From contig CBDETA010000003.1 of assembly GCA_965242785.1 (NCBI GenBank), positions 62,001 through 126,000 on the forward strand: a stretch of DNA of 64,000 bases, in the 5' to 3' direction. The notes under the pieces were generated by a model. It did no database searches. It worked only from the letters and a program-made list of their open reading frames with translations, and was not told the origin of the DNA. The position numbers were made by a program, and so were the translations under genes. Source of the DNA: Maricaulis sp965242785 (GTDB lineage Bacteria; Pseudomonadota; Alphaproteobacteria; Caulobacterales; Maricaulaceae). Of this stretch, positions 16,929 to 33,980 are shown in pieces. The first letter of the stretch is position 1, and each line of letters begins with the position of its first letter.

Positions 16929-17444
16929 ATGGATCGCACAACCAAAGAAGCGTCCGTCGAAGAGCTGGAAGGCATCTTCTCGAGCGCTGGATCCGTGGTG
17001 ATGACCCACTATACGGGCATGACCGTTGCGGAAATGACGAAACTGCGCACCAAGCTCCGCGAGCTGGGTGGCACGTTCAAGGTGGTTCGCAACCGCCTCG
17101 CCAAGATCGCCCTCAAAGGCAAGCCGGGTGAAGGCGCTGCCGACCTGTTCACAGGTCCGGTAGCTATCGCCTACTCGGAAGACTTTGTTGCTGCGCCGAA
17201 GGTGCTGGTGGATTTCGCGAAGGACAACAAGAAGCTCGTCATCTTGGGTGGCTTCATGGAAGAAGACGTCTTCGACGCCAATGGCATCGAAGCGCTCTCC
17301 AAGATGCCGTCCCGCGAAGAGCTTATTGCCACCATTTCTGCCCGCCTCATGGGGCAGGCATCCCAGGTTGCCCAGCGCCTCATGGCACCGGGTCAGGGTC
17401 TGGCTGGCGCCATCGCCGTCATCCAGGAAAAGGCCGAAGCGTAA
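16929..17444 (+). CDS. rplJ: 50S ribosomal protein L10
   Basis: The 171-residue protein starts at ATG 16929 behind CAGGGAG; upstream in-frame extension into the leader was rejected. The core shows VVMTHYTGMTVAEMTKLR and FKVVRNRLAKIALKG. L10 anchors L7/L12 dimers through its C-terminal helix (here ending AIAVIQEKAEA). It is co-transcribed with rplL 57 bases downstream. Confidence 0.95.
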   Translation: MDRTTKEASVEELEGIFSSAGSVVMTHYTGMTVAEMTKLRTKLRELGGTFKVVRNRLAKIALKGKPGEGAADLFTGPVAIAYSEDFVAAPKVLVDFAKDNKKLVILGGFMEEDVFDANGIEALSKMPSREELIATISARLMGQASQVAQRLMAPGQGLAGAIAVIQEKAEA

Positions 17445-17501
17445 ACCGTCATTCTCCGCTTTTCGAACTGACACACTTGAACTCTGCAAGGAATTGAACA
17501 A

Positions 17502-17876
17502 ATGGCTGATGTAGCTAAACTCTGCGAAGAACTGCTTTCGCTCACCATCCTTGAAGCCAAGGAACTGAACGATCTTCTCGAAGAAAAAGGCATCAAGGCC
17601 GCCGCTGCTGTCGCAGTTGCTGGCCCGGTCGGCGGCGGTGACGCCGGCGCTGCTGCTGAAGAGAAGGACGAATTCGACGTCATCCTGGCTTCTGCTGGCG
17701 ACAAGAAAATCAACGTCATCAAGGAAGTCCGCGCCATCACCGGCCTGGGTCTGAAGGAAGCCAAGGACCTGGTCGAAGGCGCTCCGAAGCCGGTCAAGGA
17801 AGGTGCTCCGAAGGCCGAAGCCGAGGAAATCAAAGCCAAGCTCGAAGCCGCTGGTGCTTCTGTCGAGCTGAAATAA
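17502..17876 (+). CDS. rplL: 50S ribosomal protein L7/L12
   Basis: The 124-residue acidic protein has an N-terminal dimerisation domain (LCEELLSLTILEAKELND), an Ala/Gly-rich hinge (AAAAVAVAGPVGGGDAGAAA) and the C-terminal factor-binding domain with KINVIKEVRAITGLGLKEAK and LVEGAPKPVKEG. It recruits translation GTPases to the ribosome. Ala codons GCT and Glu GAA indicate strong expression. Stable hairpins follow the stop. Confidence 0.97.
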   Translation: MADVAKLCEELLSLTILEAKELNDLLEEKGIKAAAAVAVAGPVGGGDAGAAAEEKDEFDVILASAGDKKINVIKEVRAITGLGLKEAKDLVEGAPKPVKEGAPKAEAEEIKAKLEAAGASVELK

Positions 17877-17936
17877 TCACGCTTCGGCGTGATCCGGACG
17901 GTTTAACGGGCGCGCGGGAAAACCTGCGCGTCCGTT
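17876..17936 (+). terminator. Two hairpins between rplL and rpoB (attenuator/processing site)
   Basis: ATCACGC-TTCG-GCGTGAT (17876-17893) starts at the last base of the rplL stop. AACGGGCGCGC (17905-17915) pairs with GCGCGTCCGTT (17926-17936) over 11 positions, with one G-T. No T tract follows either hairpin. In E. coli the rplL-rpoB gap holds an attenuator and an RNase III site that lower rpoBC output relative to ribosomal proteins; a similar role is inferred. Confidence 0.55.
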
Positions 17937-18083
17937 AGCCCGTCTCTACAGTTTCGCGGTTCTGCCGCTGCCGTTCCTGGCAGGGCCGCAAAACCGGACC
18001 GGGGTCTCCCGGGCCACAGGAACGGCGTCGCGGGGGCGGGCCCCGCATCACATTGCGCAGTGCTGTCTGCGAAGGGAGCCGAC

Positions 18084-22157
<4,074 letters not shown>

Positions 22158-22222
22158 GGCTGAACCTTATATCGCGGGGCAGGCGGCGGCCTGTCCCGCT
22201 TACCCCTTTTGGGAGACGCGCC

Positions 22223-26437
<4,215 letters not shown>

Positions 26438-26471
26438 GGCGCAACAGCGCGTTCTGCCTTTAAAAACAAAG

Positions 26472-26504
26472 AAAAGGCCGCCGTTCCACCGGCGGCCTTT
26501 TTTT
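26472..26504 (+). terminator. rpoBC terminator
   Basis: AAAGGCCGCCG pairs with CGGCGGCCTTT around a TTCCAC loop, followed by a run of T (7 in all). It is 35 bases after the rpoC stop and is a strong intrinsic terminator. Confidence 0.93.
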
Positions 26505-26765
26505 GTGTGCAGTGGTTAACCCTCAAGCGGGCTGAAATTCTCTGAACAAGCGCTTGACGGAACCGAGTCGCATGCGTAGTTTCCGCGCTCGTTTTGAGGA
26601 TGAGCCGTAACCCACGCGGTTAGACGTCATCCACGGTAACGGAAAAAGCCCTAGATACCGTCGTGCGAGCCACTGGCTTGGGCGCCGGTGTCGTTATTTG
26701 CGTCCGTCAGTGCAATAGGGTGCTGAGGGGCGTGGTCTTTGAGATTAGGAACGGATTAGAGCGGG
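26505..26765 (+). promoter_or_regulatory. str-operon upstream region with candidate promoter
   Basis: This gene-free stretch lies between the rpoC terminator and rpsL. TTGACG (26554-26559), a 17-base spacer and TAGTTT (26577-26582) form the best promoter candidate, which would leave a leader of about 175 bases. No ORF or RNA gene was recognised in the leader. An S7 or S12 control site is possible but not seen. Confidence 0.45.
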
Positions 26766-27137
26766 ATGCCCACAATCAACCAGCTCATTCGCAAGCCGCG
26801 GAAAGACAAGCCGAAGCGCAACAAGGTGCCGGCCCTTCAGGCTTGCCCGCAGCGCCGCGGTGTCTGCACGCGTGTCTATACCACGACCCCGAAGAAGCCG
26901 AACTCGGCCCTGCGTAAAGTCGCCAAAGTGCGTCTGACCAACGGGCACGAAGTTGTGAGCTACATCCCGGGCGAGGGGCACAATCTTCAGGAGCACTCTG
27001 TTGTCCTTATCCGCGGTGGTCGCGTGAAGGACCTTCCGGGTGTTCGCTATCACATTCTTCGCGGCGTGCTGGATACCCAGGGCGTCAAGGACCGTAAGCA
27101 ACGCCGTTCCAAGTACGGCGCCAAGCGGCCGAAGTAA
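26766..27137 (+). CDS. rpsL: 30S ribosomal protein S12
   Basis: The 123-residue protein opens [20 protein letters not shown] and contains the decoding-site loops [21 protein letters not shown] sequence ([16 protein letters not shown]) and [20 protein letters not shown]. Streptomycin-contact lysines in PKKPNS and the later PGVRYH region look wild type. It is the first gene of the str operon, 11 bases before rpsG. Confidence 0.97.
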
Positions 27138-27148
27138 GGGAGACGTCC

Positions 27149-27619
27149 ATGTCGCGTCGTCACCGCGCAGAGAAACGCGAAATTCATCCGGACCCGAAGT
27201 TCGGAGATCGCGATCTCACCAAGTTCATGAACTACATCATGCTCGACGGCAAAAAGTCGGTCGCCGAGCGCATCATCTACGGTGCTCTGGATATCGTCGA
27301 ATCCAAGCTCAAGCGTGAGCCGATCCGCGTTTTCCACGAGGCCCTGGATAATGTTTCCCCGGAAGTGGAAGTTCGTTCCCGCCGCGTTGGTGGTGCGACC
27401 TACCAGGTGCCGGTCGAGGTGCGGTCCGAGCGGAAGAAGGCCCTGGCCATCCGCTGGCTGACCACGGCGGCCCGCGGTCGCAACGAAAACACCATGCGTG
27501 AGCGTCTTGCCGCCGAGCTGATGGATGCCGCTGCCAATCGTGGCACCGCCGTCAAGAAGCGCGAAGACACGCACCGGATGGCGGAAGCCAACCGGGCCTT
27601 CTCGCACTACCGCTGGTAA
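27149..27619 (+). CDS. rpsG: 30S ribosomal protein S7
   Basis: The 156-residue protein contains the S7 signature DPKFGDRDLTKFMNYIMLDG and the rRNA-binding RRVGGATYQVPVEVRSERK segment. It nucleates the 30S head and contacts E-site tRNA. GGGAGACGTCC precedes the ATG. It lies 39 bases from fusA in the standard rpsL-rpsG-fusA-tuf order. Confidence 0.97.
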   Translation: MSRRHRAEKREIHPDPKFGDRDLTKFMNYIMLDGKKSVAERIIYGALDIVESKLKREPIRVFHEALDNVSPEVEVRSRRVGGATYQVPVEVRSERKKALAIRWLTTAARGRNENTMRERLAAELMDAAANRGTAVKKREDTHRMAEANRAFSHYRW

Positions 27620-27658
27620 CGATCCACAGGCTCAGACCCCGTATCAAGGACCCTAGAA

Positions 27659-29734
27659 ATGGCCCGCGAATACAAAATCGAGGACTACCGCAACTTCGGC
27701 ATCATGGCGCACATTGATGCTGGCAAGACGACGACGACCGAGCGGATCCTCTATTACACCGGCAAGTCCCACAAAATTGGTGAAGTGCACGATGGTGCCG
27801 CCACCATGGACTGGATGGAGCAGGAGCAGGAGCGTGGCATCACGATCACGTCCGCTGCGACGACCTGTTTCTGGAAGAACAAGCGCCTGAACATCATCGA
27901 CACCCCCGGCCACGTCGACTTCACGATTGAAGTCGAGCGTTCGCTGCGTGTGCTCGACGGTGCTGTGTGCTGCCTGGACGCCAATGCCGGTGTCGAGCCG
28001 CAAACCGAAACCGTGTGGCGTCAGGCTGACCGCTACAAGGTTCCGCGCATGGTGTTCATCAACAAGATGGACAAGCTGGGCGCCGACTTCTTCAACTGCG
28101 TGAAGATGATCAAGGACCGCCTGGGTGCCAAGCCACTTTGCGTCCAGCTGCCGATCGGCTCTGAGAACGAGTTCGAAGGCGTGATCGACCTGCTGACCAT
28201 GAAGGAACTGGTCTGGCAGGGCGAGAATCTGGGTGCGACCTGGGAAGAGCGCGAAATCCGTGCCGAGCTGGCCGATCAGGCCGCCGAGTACCGCGAAGCG
28301 CTGGTCGAGACCGCTGTCGAGCTGGATGAAGCTGCGATGGAAGCGTATCTGGAAGGTGAGGAGCCGACCATCGAGACGCTCAAGAAGCTGATCCGCAAGG
28401 GCTGCGTCGGTCTGCACTTCAACCCGATCCTGTGCGGCACGGCCTTCAAGAACAAGGGCGTGCAGCCGCTGCTCGACGGTGTTGTCGACTTCCTGCCGAA
28501 CCCGCTGGAAGTGCCGGCCATCAAGGGCATCGACTTCAAGACCGAAGAAGAAGTCGTCCGTCGCGCCAGCGATGACGAGCCGACCTCGCTTCTGGCCTTC
28601 AAGATCATGAACGACCCCTTCGTGGGCTCGCTGACCTTCTGCCGCATGTATTCCGGCCACCTGGAAACCGGTGTGTCGCTGCTGAACACGGTGAAGGACA
28701 AGAAAGAGCGCATCGGCCGCATGCTGCAGATGCACTCCAACAGCCGTGAAGACATCAAGGAATGCTTTGCCGGCGATATCGTCGCCATCGCAGGCCTGAA
28801 GGACACCACGACGGGTGATACGCTGTGCGATCCGATGAAGCCGGTGATCCTGGAGCGCATGGAGTTCCCGGATCCGGTGATCGAGCTCGCCATCGAGCCG
28901 AAGTCGAAGGCTGACCAGGAGAAGCTGGGCGTCGCCCTGCAGCGCCTGGCCGCCGAAGACCCGTCCTTCCGCATGAAGACGGACGAGGAATCCGGCCAGA
29001 CCATCATCGCCGGCATGGGCGAGCTTCACCTGGACATTTTGGTGGATCGCATGCGCCGCGAGTTCAAGGTCGAAGCCAATGTCGGTGCGCCGCAGGTGGC
29101 CTACCGCGAGAGCCTCGGCCAGGCCGGTACGGTCGACTACACGCACAAGAAACAGTCCGGTGGTTCCGGTCAGTTTGCTCGCGTGAAGATCGAATTCGAG
29201 CCGGGTGAAGCCGGTTCGGGCTTCGTGTTCGAGTCCAAGATCGTCGGTGGTTCGGTGCCCAAGGAATACATTCCGGGTGTCGAGAAGGGCCTGAAGTCCG
29301 TGATGGACGGCGGTCTGATTGCCGGCTTCCCGGTGATCGACGTGAAAGCCACCCTGGTGGACGGCGCCTATCACGACGTCGACTCCTCGGTCCTGGCGTT
29401 CGAGATTGCGGCCCGTGCCGCTTTCCGTGAAGCCAAGTCGCATTGTGCGCCGAAGCTTCTGGAGCCGATCATGAAGGTCGAAGTGGTCACGCCGGACGAG
29501 TATACCGGTTCGGTGATCGGCGACCTGAACTCCCGCCGCGGCCAGATCGCGGGCCAGGAGATGCGTGGCAATGCGACCGTCGTGAACGCGATGGTGCCGC
29601 TGGCCAACATGTTCGGCTACGTCAACAACCTGCGCTCGGCCACTCAGGGTCGCGCCCAGTTCACCATGCAATTCGACCACTACGAGCCGGTGCCCAAGGC
29701 GGTCGAACAAGAAGTTATTGCCAAGTCCGCCTAA
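27659..29734 (+). CDS. fusA: Elongation factor G
   Basis: The 691-residue translocase GTPase has G1 AHIDAGKTTTTERIL, switch I with ERGITITSAATT, G3 DTPGHVDF and G4 NKMDKLG. Domain IV begins near YRESLGQAGTVDYTHKKQSG. Length and domain order are normal, with no sign of the EF-G2-type truncated form. It precedes tuf copy 2 by 53 bases and is co-transcribed with rpsLG. Confidence 0.98.
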   Translation: MAREYKIEDYRNFGIMAHIDAGKTTTTERILYYTGKSHKIGEVHDGAATMDWMEQEQERGITITSAATTCFWKNKRLNIIDTPGHVDFTIEVERSLRVLDGAVCCLDANAGVEPQTETVWRQADRYKVPRMVFINKMDKLGADFFNCVKMIKDRLGAKPLCVQLPIGSENEFEGVIDLLTMKELVWQGENLGATWEEREIRAELADQAAEYREALVETAVELDEAAMEAYLEGEEPTIETLKKLIRKGCVGLHFNPILCGTAFKNKGVQPLLDGVVDFLPNPLEVPAIKGIDFKTEEEVVRRASDDEPTSLLAFKIMNDPFVGSLTFCRMYSGHLETGVSLLNTVKDKKERIGRMLQMHSNSREDIKECFAGDIVAIAGLKDTTTGDTLCDPMKPVILERMEFPDPVIELAIEPKSKADQEKLGVALQRLAAEDPSFRMKTDEESGQTIIAGMGELHLDILVDRMRREFKVEANVGAPQVAYRESLGQAGTVDYTHKKQSGGSGQFARVKIEFEPGEAGSGFVFESKIVGGSVPKEYIPGVEKGLKSVMDGGLIAGFPVIDVKATLVDGAYHDVDSSVLAFEIAARAAFREAKSHCAPKLLEPIMKVEVVTPDEYTGSVIGDLNSRRGQIAGQEMRGNATVVNAMVPLANMFGYVNNLRSATQGRAQFTMQFDHYEPVPKAVEQEVIAKSA

Positions 29735-29787
29735 GGCCGGACCTCTGACAACAGTAGAAACAAGCAAGAGATTTCGGAGCTAGATCG

Positions 29788-30978
29788 ATGGCGAAGGAAA
29801 AGTTTGAGCGCAACAAGCCGCACGCGAACATTGGCACGATTGGTCACGTTGACCACGGCAAGACGACGCTGACGGCTGCGATCACGATGGTTCTGGCGGA
29901 AGCCGGTGGCGGTGTTGCCAAGGGCTATGACGAGATTGACTCGGCGCCGGAAGAGAAGGCGCGCGGCATCACGATCTCGACGGCACACGTTGAGTATGAG
30001 ACGGCCAACCGTCACTATGCGCACGTGGATTGCCCGGGTCACGCTGACTACGTGAAGAACATGATCACGGGTGCGGCGCAGATGGACGGCGCGATCCTGG
30101 TTGTGAACGCGGCTGACGGCCCGATGCCGCAGACGCGCGAGCACATTCTTCTGGCCCGTCAGGTTGGCGTTCCGGCCCTGGTTGTGTTCCTGAACAAGGT
30201 TGACCAGGTCGACGACGAAGAGCTGCTGGAACTGGTTGAGATGGAAGTGCGCGAACTTCTGTCCTCCTACGACTTCCCGGGTGACGATATTCCGATCGTT
30301 GCGGGTTCGGCTCTGGCGGCTGTTGAAGGCCGTGACGCGAACATCGGCAAGGACAAGATCCTGGAGCTGATGGCGGCAGTTGACGAATACATCCCGACGC
30401 CGGATCGCCCGATTGACCAGCCCTTCCTGATGCCGATCGAAGACGTGTTCTCGATCTCGGGCCGGGGTACGGTTGTGACGGGTCGTGTTGAGCGCGGCAT
30501 CGTGAAGGTCGGCGAGGAAATCGAGATCGTCGGCATCCGTGACACGCAGAAGACGACGTGCACGGGCGTTGAGATGTTCCGCAAGCTGCTTGACCAGGGT
30601 CAGGCGGGCGACAATGTGGGCGTGCTGCTGCGCGGTATTGACCGTGAAGGCGTTGAGCGTGGCCAGGTTCTCTGCAAGCCGGGCTCGATCAAGCCGCACG
30701 CGAAGTTCGTGGCCGAGGCCTACATCCTGACGAAGGAAGAGGGTGGCCGTCACACGCCGTTCTTCACCAACTACCGTCCGCAGTTCTACTTCCGCACGAC
30801 CGACGTGACCGGCGTCGTGACGCTGAAGGAAGGCACCGAAATGGTGATGCCGGGCGACAATGTGGAAATGAATGTCGAGCTGATCACGCCGATCGCCATG
30901 GAAGAGAAGCTGCGCTTCGCCATCCGTGAAGGCGGTCGCACCGTCGGCGCCGGCGTCGTCTCCAAAATCGTCGAGTAA
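29788..30978 (+). CDS. tuf: Elongation factor Tu, copy 2
   Basis: The encoded 396 residues are identical to those of copy 1, and the DNA appears identical from about two bases before the ATG to the stop codon. Upstream and downstream flanks are unrelated to those of copy 1. This is the str-operon copy, after fusA. The same ACG/GTT-rich codon pattern with a changed 3' end is present. Identity confined to the gene indicates continuing gene conversion rather than a recent large duplication. Confidence 0.98.
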   Translation: MAKEKFERNKPHANIGTIGHVDHGKTTLTAAITMVLAEAGGGVAKGYDEIDSAPEEKARGITISTAHVEYETANRHYAHVDCPGHADYVKNMITGAAQMDGAILVVNAADGPMPQTREHILLARQVGVPALVVFLNKVDQVDDEELLELVEMEVRELLSSYDFPGDDIPIVAGSALAAVEGRDANIGKDKILELMAAVDEYIPTPDRPIDQPFLMPIEDVFSISGRGTVVTGRVERGIVKVGEEIEIVGIRDTQKTTCTGVEMFRKLLDQGQAGDNVGVLLRGIDREGVERGQVLCKPGSIKPHAKFVAEAYILTKEEGGRHTPFFTNYRPQFYFRTTDVTGVVTLKEGTEMVMPGDNVEMNVELITPIAMEEKLRFAIREGGRTVGAGVVSKIVE

Positions 30979-30990
30979 TTGTTAACAACT

Positions 30991-31037
30991 GGCCGGGGCG
31001 TCGCCCCAGGGCTAAGCGCCCCGGCCTTGCTCTTTTT
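30991..31037 (+). terminator. Terminator-like hairpin between tuf copy 2 and rpsJ
   Basis: GGCCGGGGCG (30991-31000) pairs perfectly with CGCCCCGGCC (31017-31026), followed by TTGCTCTTTTT. It should end or attenuate the str transcript before the S10 operon. The remaining gap to rpsJ is only about 27 bases, so the S10 promoter would have to overlap it or lie upstream. Confidence 0.8.
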
Positions 31038-31063
31038 GAAAGTTTAGAAACGGGATCGGTTTG

Positions 31064-31378
31064 ATGGAACGTCAAAACATCCGCATTCGCCTGAAGGCGT
31101 TCGATCACCGGGTTCTGGATAATTCCACCCGGGAGATTGTCTCCACGGCCAAGCGTACCGGCGCGAACGTTCGCGGTCCGATTCCGCTGCCGACGCGTAT
31201 CGAGAAGTTCACGGTGCTGCGCTCGCCGCACATCGACAAGAAGTCGCGCGAACAGTTCGAAATCCGGACTCACAAGCGCCTTCTCGACATTGTTGACCCC
31301 ACTCCGCAAACCGTGGACGCGCTGATGAAGCTCGACCTGTCGGCCGGCGTGGACGTCGAGATCAAGCTGGGAGCGTAG
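31064..31378 (+). CDS. rpsJ: 30S ribosomal protein S10
   Basis: The 104-residue protein starts at ATG 31064 (MERQNIRIRLKAFDHRVLD), matching the family N-terminus; a TTG one codon earlier is disfavoured. It contains GPIPLPTRIEKFTVLRSPHI. S10 also binds NusG and NusB in antitermination. It is the first gene of the S10 cluster, four bases before rplC. Confidence 0.96.
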   Translation: MERQNIRIRLKAFDHRVLDNSTREIVSTAKRTGANVRGPIPLPTRIEKFTVLRSPHIDKKSREQFEIRTHKRLLDIVDPTPQTVDALMKLDLSAGVDVEIKLGA

Positions 31379-31382
31379 GACT

Positions 31383-32195
31383 ATGCGCCAGGAAGATCGC
31401 AGAACCGGCGTTATCGCCCGCAAGCTGGGCATGACGCGCGTTTTCGCCGAAGACGGTGCGCACGTGCCCTGCACGGTGCTGCAGCTGGACAGCGTCCAGG
31501 TCGTTTCGCACAAGACCGCTGACCGCGACGGCTATGTCGCCATGCAGCTGGGCGCGGGTGAAGCCAAGGCCAAGCGCACGTCCAAGGCCATGCGCGGCCA
31601 TTTCGCCAAGGCCAGCGTCGCGCCCAAGCGCAAGCTGGTCGAATTCCGCGTGCCGGAAAGCAACCTCATTGAAGTCGGCGCCGAACTGACGGCTGACCAC
31701 TTCGTGCCGGGCCAGAAGATCGATGCCGCCGGCATCTCGATCGGTAAGGGCTTCGCCGGTGCCATGAAGCGGCACAATTTCGGCGGCCTGCGTGCCTCGC
31801 ACGGTGTGTCGATCTCGCACCGTTCGCACGGCTCCATCGGTCAGTGTCAGGACCCGGGCAAGGTGTTCAAGGGCAAGAAGATGGCCGGCCATATGGGTGC
31901 CGTCCGTGTCACGACCCAGAATATCGAAGTTGTTCGTGTCGACGCCGAGCGCGGCCTGATCCTGGTGAAGGGCGCCGTTCCGGGCTCTGCCGGTGGCTGG
32001 GTCGAACTGCGCGACGCGGTCAAGGGTCACGGCGACGCCGAACTCCCGCTGCCGGGCAAGTTCCGCACGCTGGACGAAATCAACGCGCCGGCCGCTGACG
32101 CGGCTCCGGTTGCCGAAAACGACGCTGCTCCGGCCGAGGCCGAAGCTGCAGCGACTGAAGCGGCCACCGACGGTGAAGAAGGAACGCAAGCATGA
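31383..32195 (+). CDS. rplC: 50S ribosomal protein L3 with acidic C-terminal extension
   Basis: The 270-residue protein has the L3 core from RTGVIARKLGMTRVF through KRHNFGGLRASHGVS and HRSHGSIGQCQDPGKVFKGKKM-type sequence, the loop reaching the peptidyl-transferase centre. The core ends near residue 235. The remaining ~35 residues are an Ala/Glu-rich low-complexity tail. The 3' end overlaps rplD by four bases (ATGA). Confidence 0.96.
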   Translation: MRQEDRRTGVIARKLGMTRVFAEDGAHVPCTVLQLDSVQVVSHKTADRDGYVAMQLGAGEAKAKRTSKAMRGHFAKASVAPKRKLVEFRVPESNLIEVGAELTADHFVPGQKIDAAGISIGKGFAGAMKRHNFGGLRASHGVSISHRSHGSIGQCQDPGKVFKGKKMAGHMGAVRVTTQNIEVVRVDAERGLILVKGAVPGSAGGWVELRDAVKGHGDAELPLPGKFRTLDEINAPAADAAPVAENDAAPAEAEAAATEAATDGEEGTQA

Positions 32196-32827
32196 AGATC
32201 GAGGTAAAAACCCTCGCGGCGAAGGACGCCGGTGCTATCGATCTCGACGATGCCGTGTTCGGCATTGAAGAGGTGCGCTCCGACCTCCTGCAGCGCGTCG
32301 TGAAGTGGCAGCTGGCGGCTCGCCAGCAGGGCTCGCACAAGACGCTCGGCCGCTCCGAGATTGCCCGTACCAAGAAGAAGTTCGGTCGCCAGAAGGGCGG
32401 CGGTGGCGCTCGCCACGGCGCGCGTTCGGCTCCGATCTTCGTCGGCGGTGGCAAGGCCCACGGTCCGCGCGTGCGTTCGCACGCCCACGAGCTTCCCAAG
32501 AAGGTTCGTGCGCTGGGCCTGAAGCACGCCCTGTCGTCCAAGGCCGGTTCCCAGTCGCTGATCGTCCTGGACGATGCCGTGCTGGACGCGCCGAAGACGA
32601 AGGAGCTGCGCGCTTCGTTCGAAGGTCTGGGCATTTCCAATGCCCTGATCATCTCGGGTGCGGAAGTGAACGAGAATTTCGCCAAGGCGGCTCGCAACCT
32701 GCCGTGCATCGACGTCCTGCCGGCCCAAGGCCTGAACGTCTATGACGTGCTGCGTCGCGATACGCTGGTGCTGACCAAGGCTGCCGTGGAGAAGATCCAC
32801 GAGCGCCTGAGCGCGAAGGAGGGCTGA
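32192..32827 (+). CDS. rplD: 50S ribosomal protein L4
   Basis: The 211-residue protein shows the L4 signature region QGSHKTLGRSEIARTKKKFG and RQKGGGGARHGARSAPIFVGG, the extended loop lining the exit tunnel. In E. coli L4 autoregulates the S10 operon; this is not demonstrable here. It overlaps rplC by four bases and is two bases from rplW. Confidence 0.96.
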   Translation: MKIEVKTLAAKDAGAIDLDDAVFGIEEVRSDLLQRVVKWQLAARQQGSHKTLGRSEIARTKKKFGRQKGGGGARHGARSAPIFVGGGKAHGPRVRSHAHELPKKVRALGLKHALSSKAGSQSLIVLDDAVLDAPKTKELRASFEGLGISNALIISGAEVNENFAKAARNLPCIDVLPAQGLNVYDVLRRDTLVLTKAAVEKIHERLSAKEG

Positions 32828-32829
32828 CC

Positions 32830-33132
32830 ATGACGGCTTCTGCTCGCCATTACGACACCATCCTGGCTCCGGTGATCACCGAGAAGTCGACCCTGATGTC
32901 GGAAGACAACAAGGTTGTGTTCTTCGTGCCGCTGACGGCCAACAAGAAAGAGATCGCGGAAGCGGTCGAAGCTATCTATCCGAAGGTCAAGGTTCTGGCC
33001 GTGAACACCGTCAAGGTGCACGGCAAGACGAAGCGCTTCCGCGGCATTGCCGGTCAGCGCAACGACCAGAAGAAAGCGATCGTGACGCTGGCCGAAGGCG
33101 GTTCGATCGATCTGACCGAGACGGTGAAGTAA
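32830..33132 (+). CDS. rplW: 50S ribosomal protein L23
   Basis: The 100-residue protein has YDTILAPVITEKSTLMSE at its N-terminus and VKVLAVNTVKVHGKTKRF in the core. L23 sits at the tunnel exit and docks trigger factor and SRP. It ends one base before rplB, in a tight operon. Confidence 0.96.
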   Translation: MTASARHYDTILAPVITEKSTLMSEDNKVVFFVPLTANKKEIAEAVEAIYPKVKVLAVNTVKVHGKTKRFRGIAGQRNDQKKAIVTLAEGGSIDLTETVK

Positions 33133-33133
33133 A

Positions 33134-33970
33134 ATGGCTTTGAAAACATTCAAACCGACTTCTCCGGGCCGTCGCGCCCTGGTGCTCGTGGATCGCTCCG
33201 CGCTGCACAAGGGTCGCCCCGAGAAGACGCTGGTCGAAGGCCTCACCAAAAAGGGTGGCCGCAACAATACGGGCCGGATCACCGCTCGCCGCCGTGGCGG
33301 TGGTGCCAAGCGCCTGTATCGTGTCATCGACTTCAAGCGCCGCAAGTGGGATGTGCCCGCGACCGTCGAGCGTCTGGAATACGATCCGAACCGGACGGCC
33401 TTCATTGCCCTCATCAAGTATGAGGACGGCGAGCTGGCCTATATCCTGGCGCCGCAGCGCCTGTCGGTGGGTGACCAGGTGGTCGCCTCCGCCAAGGCTG
33501 ACGTGAAGCCGGGCAATGCGATGCCGCTGAAGGCGGTGCCGGTCGGTACGATCCTGCACAATGTCGAAATGAAGCCGGAAAAGGGTGGTCAGATCGCCCG
33601 TTCCGCCGGCGCCTATGTCCAGCTGGTCGGCCGTGATGCCGGCTACGCCCAGATCCGTCTGGCCTCGGGCGAGCTGCGCATGGTTCCGGACAGCTGCATG
33701 GCGACCGTGGGTGCGGTGTCCAACCAGGATCACCTCAACGAAAACCTCGGCAAGGCCGGTCGCAATCGCCACCTCGGCAGGCGCCCGTCTGTCCGCGGTG
33801 TCGTGATGAACCCGGTCGACCACCCGCACGGTGGTGGTGAAGGCCGGACCTCCGGTGGTCGCCACCCGGTGACCCCGTGGGGCAAGCCGACCAAGGGTGC
33901 GAAGACGCGCAAGAACAAGTCCACGGACAAGTTCATCATCCGCTCGCGCCACGAGCGCAAGAAGCGATAG
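33134..33970 (+). CDS. rplB: 50S ribosomal protein L2
   Basis: The 278-residue protein starts ALKTFKPTSPGRRALVLVD and contains the L2 signature region around GVVMNPVDHPHGGGEGR, with the conserved HPHGGG histidine near the peptidyl-transferase centre. It ends in a basic KFIIRSRHERKKR tail. rpsS follows 10 bases later behind AGGGAGCC. Confidence 0.97.
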   Translation: MALKTFKPTSPGRRALVLVDRSALHKGRPEKTLVEGLTKKGGRNNTGRITARRRGGGAKRLYRVIDFKRRKWDVPATVERLEYDPNRTAFIALIKYEDGELAYILAPQRLSVGDQVVASAKADVKPGNAMPLKAVPVGTILHNVEMKPEKGGQIARSAGAYVQLVGRDAGYAQIRLASGELRMVPDSCMATVGAVSNQDHLNENLGKAGRNRHLGRRPSVRGVVMNPVDHPHGGGEGRTSGGRHPVTPWGKPTKGAKTRKNKSTDKFIIRSRHERKKR

Positions 33971-33980
33971 GGAGCCGACG

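Noticed and set aside
27653..29767. 704-codon antisense frame over fusA
   Set aside because: Shadow of the EF-G coding frame, with no ribosome-binding site or recognisable domain.
31061..31063. TTG start for rpsJ
   Set aside because: The family begins at the ATG at 31064; the TTG would add a non-conserved Met.
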